A stretch of DNA of 64,000 bases, taken from Hemileia vastatrix. Its lineage: Eukaryota; Basidiomycota; Pucciniomycetes; Pucciniales; Zaghouaniaceae. Positions 57,475 to 64,000 of the stretch are shown piece by piece (position 1 is the first letter of the stretch; each line of letters opens with the position of its first letter). The notes below the pieces were generated by a model. It was not told the origin of the DNA. It saw only the letters and a program-made list of their open reading frames with translations, and did not search any database. Position numbers and translations under genes: made by a program. The stretch is taken from the NCBI GenBank assembly GCA_030280995.1, contig JASXTE010000002.1:23781683-23845682 (forward strand), given 5' to 3'.

Positions 57475-57855
57475 TGGTCCAAGTCACCTTCACCACTTGT
57501 AAATTTGTCCAAGTCACTCACAACACTCAAAAATTTGTCTGAGTCACCCTGACCATTTGTAAATTTGTCCAAGTCACTCACAACACTCAAACATTTGTCT
57601 GAGTCACCCTAATCATTTGTAAATTTGTCCAAGTCACTCAAAACACTCAAACGTTTGTCCAAATCACTTTCACCACTCAGTAATGTGTCTAAGTCACTTG
57701 AAACACTCAAAAATTTGTCTGATTAACTCTCACCACTTGGAAATGTGTCTTAGTCACTTGAAACACCCAAAATTTGTCTGATTCACTCTCACCACTCCGA
57801 AATGAGTCTAAGTCACTCGCAATACTCAAAAATTTGTCTGAGTCACTTTACCACT
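57475..57855 (+). repeat. Tandem repeat, 30-bp unit in 60-bp higher order
   Basis: About a dozen units of the type AAGTCACTCACAACACTC then AAAAATTTGTC. Alternating units differ (TTCACCACTTG against ACAACACTCAA), giving a 60-bp period. Some units read TCTGAGTCACC. No stable ORF. Confidence 0.88.
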
Positions 57856-58230
57856 TGAAAAATTGGCTAAGCCCATATTTTTTAAATTTTTCTTGGAGAA
57901 AGTTGCCACTGAGAAAACCAAGAAGATGAAAGGCCAATGAGAGATTGGTGTATAAACTCCAGCAGAAATGAAAGCAAAAAAAATGTTGTTGAGAGTTGGG
58001 GGTGAGCGTAAATGAGCAAACAGACTTGACAAGGTAAGGAAGAATAGATGGCCAAGTTGAGGTTATGAAAAATTGAGTAGAAAAATTTCAGATAAGAGGT
58101 GAACATTGACATGTAAAGTGTCTAATAACCCAATTATTAGCAAAAATAACTGCAGAAGATAATTGGGGTATAAAGATTTTTATCCGCAATCAATTTAATT
58201 GCTGATCCCTGGACATTGATACCCCCAAAT

Positions 58231-60197
58231 TATTGACATCATTTCTTTTTTTTCTCACTGTTGCAATTGTTACATTCTTTATTCCTTCAGTCATGATACT
58301 CACCCTTTGAGGAATATTCTGCATTCACATAATTACTTGTCAAAGTTAAAGCAAAATTGCTTTATCCATATTGTGTAATTGATGGCTCTCCTTTCCAGGT
58401 AGTAATAATTGATATTTTTATTGATCATGTATCTTTTCAAGCTTGATCATTTTATTAATTGGTTAGGATGATCATTAACCTTTTTATAGGTATCTGAAAT
58501 TTTGTGATTTTGAGTTTCAAAATTTCAAGCAATAGTAGGATTATTAGTGCCAGGAAGTGACACATGAAAACTTACCAGATTGTTGTAGATTCAAACCAAG
58601 CATGAGCAAAGATTGGCAGTGGTGAAGAATCAACTATTTTTTTACTTGTAAACAAGCATATGTGAGCCCTGCTCCTCATGGGATTCAATGTGGAATCAGA
58701 ATATGAGATATAGTGTCAAATCAGGTTTACTGGTGGATCCACCTGGCTTATTAAACTAAAAATTTAATATTATAGCTTATATATCAAGTATATATATATA
58801 TATATATATATTTATTTATTGGAATTTTGAATCTTGTAAAACTTAATTTTTTAGTAAGGTCAAATAAATAATCAATTTTAATAGTTTTATGAACTACCTA
58901 TTTATTTTATTCACTTTCTCATCATATAATTTATTATTACAATTTAATTATTCATTATTAACTTATAAGGACTTGTAAACAGGATTTATACTATATTCAA
59001 GGACTTTTTAAGTCTTTATATTTCTGCTCAGACAACACAACTTATTAATAATAAAAAGAATTTTCTTAATGCAACCTATGTATTTTATAGTATTTATATT
59101 TCTTAAAGGATTAGTCACCACAATGAATTAAATATATGTACACCACAGAAAAAATTAGGGGTTATTGCTAGAAATACCCCTTTCTTGAACTCTGTTGAGC
59201 CACAATTCTATGCCTGAATTATGCACACATCATCACCATGTAGGAAATCTTTTGGCCTTACATTTAGTCAGAGATTTGTCACAAATTGAGCTCAAGATGA
59301 ACCTACATTGATCACCGTTTGATCTTGAAAAATCCTAATTTGATCATGAGTTGAACTCCCTTTGATGTCAATTTGATCTAAAATAAGATTTTGCATATCC
59401 AATATGTCAACTATTCACTTTCAAAAAGATTTGAATGAATTTCACATGGAATATTAGAACCAAAACCAGTAATTTTGAGTAAATGGCTAATCAAAATGAT
59501 TGATCTACAATAAAATACCATCAAAATTCAATCTGATTACTGAAAACTTTTGGTAAAATGACTAATAGATATTTAAATTGGAAAATAATATTCCATTTCT
59601 CAATTTCAAATTCAAAATATAAATCCTCATTTCAAATGTTAATTTTGTAGATTCCTTTCCTTCCTATATTATGAGTAATATTTGAGGTATTGTACACCTT
59701 TGTAAATATGGTGTTGTGCTGCTAGAAATTATCTCTGTTTCAATTCAACTTTATTGAAGCTTGATTCCAGAATGATACATATTTTATAACTATTTTGAAA
59801 AAAAAGTCACTAGTAATGAATTTAGCCTTTTATCTGTCCTTTATTAAACCTCACTTAATCCTACTTAAATCCAAATTGACCCAAAAAAACCTTATTTGGG
59901 ATATTGTTTAGCCCAGGATGATTCAAGATTGGAGCAAAATATTATTTTACATATCCAATATGCCTATTGATTAAATTTCTTCAAGCTTACTTAAAATTCA
60001 CATTAACATTAACTTTCACAGGAAATATTAAACACAAATCTTGAGAATATAGTATTTAAAATCAAAAAAAACATAATATAATATGCTTACAAAAAATTTT
60101 TTTTTCTGGATTAATTGAAACAAAAAATTGTTCATTTGTGAATATAGAAAAAATACTATCCATCCTGAATTTAGAATTCATTTTTAAAAATTTAATG
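58231..60197. other. AT-rich stretch, no gene recognised
   Basis: About 2 kb. I see an (AT)n microsatellite at about 58790-58812 and otherwise no coding frame or element boundary. Confidence 0.55.
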
Positions 60198-60202
60198 CCC
60201 CC

Positions 60203-60992
60203 TGTCATCCAGGCTACTAGACTTAACCAGTAAAATAATTAATTATTTTACTGAGTTGAAGCCACACCCCTTTTTCTTACTAATAACTAATTATCTACTT
60301 AAGCATTACTTACAATTAACTAGTTAAGTAGAATAAGTAATATAATTAATTAGTGTAAATAAAATTTCCCTTACAATTTTACTCCCTAACACCGTGCTCA
60401 ATGGTATAAGTCAATAGGAATAGAATTTAATAAAAAAATTATAATAAAAAAAACTTTAAAACAATTATATTACCTCAGTGAGAGATCTGGAATCCTGTGA
60501 AAGTAATATAATTAATTAATTATTGTGTAATTAATTGTGACAGACCAATGAACTCAAACTTTATTGCTAATAAATTTGATGTCTTTGAAGAGGTACCAGT
60601 TTATTTAATTCTTGTGTCATATTTGTACTCCTTTCAGTCATTCTTTTTCTCACATGCTTACAATATATGGTGTAAATTCCGTATATTTTATTCCCTCATG
60701 TTTTGCCTATAAAAGGCCTCTTACTTTGTGCTTTTCAAATCATTCTTTATCACTTACATTACTATTACACTCACAACAATACATTTATTTCTATATTTTG
60801 TAACTTTAGTATTTATAATACCATAATTCTAATCTATAATTTATATTGATATCTTAAACCTACCTCTTATATTTGGGTGAATTAATCAAATTGATTTAGA
60901 AATATGTACCTTTTTGTTGAGAGACTTTTAAACCTTTAAAAATCCCGTAAAAACCTCGAACCAAGCTTCTAGACCAAAAGTACCCCTTGACA
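60203..60992 (+). mobile_element. Solo Ty3 LTR (TSD CCCCC)
   Basis: 790 bp, begins TGTCATCCAGGCTACTAGAC and ends CCCCTTGACA. Homologous to the LTRs of elements 1 and 2 along its length. It is flanked by CCCCC at 60198-60202 and 60993-60997. TATAAAAGG is at 60708-60716. No internal sequence follows, so it arose by LTR-LTR recombination. Confidence 0.92.
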
Positions 60993-60997
60993 CCCCC

Positions 60998-61875
60998 TCA
61001 CTTTCAAGTTTATCATGTATTTCAAAAATTATATTTTTAACAATTTTGTGAATAGTACACCTTAGATATAAACTTGGGGATATCAAAAATTAAAACATCA
61101 GAAAATTGAAATGTTTTTTATAGTTATGAATGGAAATAATGATTGAAAAACACCATTAGAGCAAGTTTGATTTTGAATAATAGAAATACTTTCTCATGTA
61201 AATTTCAATAAAAATAATTTTTATTCTTACATAAGTTGAAGTGGATACATTTGAGCTCAAAAAGAATTAAAATTGACAAAATAAGACTTCTATAATTCAT
61301 ATTCAAAAATGAAATCACCCTTCATTATCTACCTGTAAACTATTTTAAATTAAATAATTTCAAAGTCAGTATATACTGATGTTATTTTTTCTTTTAATAA
61401 ATTTATTATATAGATTAATAGTCATAAATAGTTGACATAGATGTTAACTTTATATAAGCAATCTTTAATGCATAAAATGATAGAACTATCTTTTATGTAA
61501 AAAGTGATGAAGGAAAAAAATATTTTTAAATTTTTGATGCACTATCAATAAAATTGCAGATAGAGCATATCAAAAGTTTAAACTTAATTTCAATTTTGAT
61601 ATCATCATTTTATTTTATTTTACTTGAGTAGAAAACAGATTTTAAATCTCAATATAATTTTAAATCCCATTAGTTTGTAGATTTCAACATTTGAAACTAT
61701 GAAATAAATATTTATGAAAGAATTTTACAATATTTGCCCTTCTAAAAACTCATAAATCCAACTTCAAATTTTCTAACCTTCACAAGTAACCACAATGCAT
61801 TCTGAAAATACTCTATATTTAAATAATTAAAGGTAAATAAAATTATGTTTTTATTCTTTCTTTCAATTTTTGATA

Positions 61876-61880
<5 letters not shown>
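60998..61880. other. AT-rich stretch, no gene recognised
   Basis: Nothing supportable apart from the (TA)n run at about 61880-61906, which forms the target of the following LTR. Confidence 0.5.
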
Positions 61881-61906
<26 letters not shown>

Positions 61907-61910
<4 letters not shown>

Positions 61911-63064
61911 AGCCTAGATATCCCTAGGACTGAGTATTTCTTATGCTTAAAATAAGATAACCTTAAGTAAATTAAGCTTATATCTTAAAAATAAGGTTAA
62001 AATAATAATATATATTATTATATTATATATATATATAATTATTATTCTATTATATAATTTATAGTAGTTTAAATAGCTTATCCATAGCCTAATAATACTT
62101 ATTAAGGTGTTAATGGAGTCATAATATACTTATCTTAAGTGATATGAAGTAATTATTGACATACATAAGCTTATATGTATACATAAATCTCATATTCAGT
62201 GAAATATGCAGTATATTATGTATATTTAGGTATATAAGTGGGTTTTAGCGCCTTAATAGCCTATAACCTTTTTTTTCTCCTTATTTTATGTCATATGGAC
62301 GAAATCAGTGGACTCACAACGCCTCCAGAAGCATAGACACCTATATCAGGCGCATACATCCAGTGTGGACAACTTAATTTACTTCCTTGGATGGTTATTC
62401 ACGGATTTATGGATTAATGTGGATGCTTGGGGATGTTACTTGGGGCATGGAAATTTTATTTTTTTCCTTTATATGCTTTTGGTTTCATTAAATCTCTTTT
62501 TGATTGTTTATTTTACCTGTTCCTTTATGGTATCCGCTTTTATCTGGATTTTCTATTTATGGTATAAATCTGTGTTATTATTAATAGTGATGGAGGGTCC
62601 TTACTGGAGGTCTGGGTGTTGAAACTTCTTGAAGTGGAAGCCATGGGGAGGTGATGGGCCCTCACAGTGCTGTAATTTCCGGGGATAGCAGTGACATCAT
62701 CTGGATTGAAGGTCTGTGCACTCCAGTAGATTTGGGTATTAGTAAGGAGCTATTTTGACGGTTATTTATCATCATTCACTTACTAAAATTCAAAACAAAC
62801 ACTACAATACAATTATTAGCATTCAGAAATATATTGTAAAGCCATTATAAATTGATATTATCTTTTTATAAGCTATAACTATATTTTATTCATCTATTTT
62901 CCACCACTAGCACATATTTAAATCCAAGTATTGTGAGTTTTATTTGAGTATAACTATTTTATTAGTCTTCCCCTGAGGTTTAATCACTAAATCATTTATC
63001 AATAAGTAGTAGGACCATAAATAAACACTATTATATCATACATATATACTAGACTATACTGACA
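61907..63064 (+). mobile_element. Solo LTR, family C copy 3 (TSD ATATA)
   Basis: 1.16 kb, begins TGTCAGCCTAGATATCCC and ends CTATACTGACA. It is the reverse complement of the family C copies at 27569 and 46044. It is flanked by ATATA at 61902-61906 and 63065-63069, inside a (TA)n run, so the duplication is weaker evidence here. It contains a hydrophobic ORF (62308-62622) that is not consistently kept in the other copies. Confidence 0.85.
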
Positions 63065-63069
63065 ATATA

Positions 63070-64000
63070 TATATATAATTCCTTAAAAAGTCTAAAAGGG
63101 AACTTAATAGTGGTTTTGGCATTAGATATATATATTTAAGTTTCAAAAAATTTGTTTGGAATAAATTACAAAGACAAAATAGATATATTTTGATGAAAGA
63201 ATACTGATTTAGGTTCTCTTAAAATTTTATTAACCAATTTTATGGAATATCAATCCATGGTTATCATTCTTTATGATATTATCATAGAATTTTTTCCTTT
63301 TTTAATATAATGATTTTCTATTGTGTGGTATGTAAGTTAAGATAAGTTTAAAATATTTATTGAAGATATATATACCAGACACAGTATAATCTGTAGATTT
63401 ATAACTATAACTTACTTTTCTGATGTTTTACATCATTGATAAGTAGCTCATGCATTACACAAGTAAATAATTATAGTCTCTGGAAATAAGTCCTTGTGAA
63501 TTTCAAATTTTTTGTTATTCTTAAAATCATTACTCAAATAAACTAAAAATTTCTTCAAATATTGATTGAAAGAAGGAGTTTCAAAATCTTATTTTGTAGT
63601 TTTAAAAGTTTGAGTTATTTTTCATATTATCAAGTACAATGAATATTTGTAAATTTTAACTTGAAAACTAGTGATCATAGCAAATTAATACTGGAAGAAT
63701 CAGATAAAAAGGGTGGAATAAAGTCATAGCACAACAGGAAATGATACAAAATTGTTGAATTTTGGATCACAAAATTCAACATATTTTTGACATATTTTGC
63801 CACCTTTAGATAATGTTTAGTGGATTTTAACATAATTATAACAAGCAAACTTAACAATGTTTTTGATTTTTTTAACAAAAATAAATATTGTTAGATCATT
63901 TTTTTAAATATGACTTATTTTTATGCTTTATCTACAATATTTAGTAGTTTTTCTTGCAGAAATTACTTGTTTTGATATTCTATTTTTGAATTTTTTAAGA
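63070..64000. other. AT-rich stretch, no gene recognised
   Basis: No gene, terminal repeat or RNA recognised up to the window edge. Confidence 0.5.

Larger units (their letters stand above)
57155..58227. mobile_element. Non-autonomous inverted-repeat transposon, 1.07 kb (TSD AAT)
   Basis: Terminal repeats of about 30 bp with a few mismatches: GGGGGTATCAATTTTCAGGG at the left and the complement of GGGGGTATCAATGTCCAGGG at the right. It is flanked by AAT at 57152-57154 and 58228-58230. Termini and duplication resemble the elements at 5251-5450 and 10145-13523, so PIF/Harbinger affinity is likely. No transposase. It contains a tandem repeat and a strong hairpin. Confidence 0.82.

Noticed and set aside
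62308..62622. Hydrophobic 104-residue ORF in family C LTR copy 3, with similar ORFs in copy 1
   Set aside because: Indels between copies are not multiples of three and the composition follows from T-rich sequence; it lies wholly in a solo LTR.

Overview
This window is strongly AT-rich eukaryotic DNA with very few intact reading frames. It has short introns with GT...AG borders, Ty3/gypsy chromodomain retrotransposons of the kind expanded in rust fungi (Pucciniales), a PIF/Harbinger transposon, Tnp2-type (CACTA) transposase remains, a Copia relic, a gag-only LTR element and many solo LTRs. I read it as repeat-dense intergenic sequence of a large, AT-rich basidiomycete genome, most likely a rust fungus. 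This placement rests on protein style and element architecture, not on a database search.

Layout. 1-520: end of a minus-oriented Ty3 LTR. 2549-5588: an unrecognised multi-exon minus-strand gene struck by three small inverted-repeat transposons. 6995-8203: an array of eleven near-perfect 38-bp palindromes separated by two alternating spacers. 8999-15167: an unrecognised minus-strand gene interrupted by a solo LTR (9035-10126) and a 3.4-kb PIF/Harbinger element (10145-13523). 15469-27433: a minus-strand Tnp2-like transposase gene split by a complete 8.5-kb Ty3 element (15730-24218). 27569-28739: solo LTR of a third family. 29440-30740: degenerate plus-strand coding exons. 30930-32771: minus-strand SNF2-type ATPase pseudogene. 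34040-36752: fragment of a second Ty3 family, cut at 34039 by a CACTA terminus. 37142-45921: a second full-length Ty3 element with near-identical LTRs. 46044-47228: another family-three solo LTR. 47229-55341: a Copia relic split by a solo LTR, which is itself split by a 5.8-kb gag-only element (48053-53847). 56265-56949: a decayed gene for a putative secreted Pro/Tyr-repeat plus Gly-rich protein. 57155-58227: a non-autonomous inverted-repeat element with internal tandem repeats. 60203-60992 and 61907-63064: two solo LTRs.

How it fits together. The region is best read as layers of nested insertion. Target-site duplications could be read by eye for most elements: ATTTT, TATGA, CCCCC, CATAT, ATATA, CTGG, AAT, ATT and TTA. 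In several cases deleting an element plus one duplication copy closes the interrupted reading frame, which supports both the boundaries and the gene calls. Most genes are remains of transposons. The non-transposon candidates (the gene at 2549-5588, the SNF2-like pseudogene, the plus-strand exons at 29.4-30.7 kb and the secreted-protein gene) are all damaged.

The observations most worth a second look are the palindrome array, the dyad-like leader repeats and antisense tRNA-like motif shared by the two full-length Ty3 elements, the shared frame offset in their gag, and the repeat-rich non-coding half of the gag-only element.
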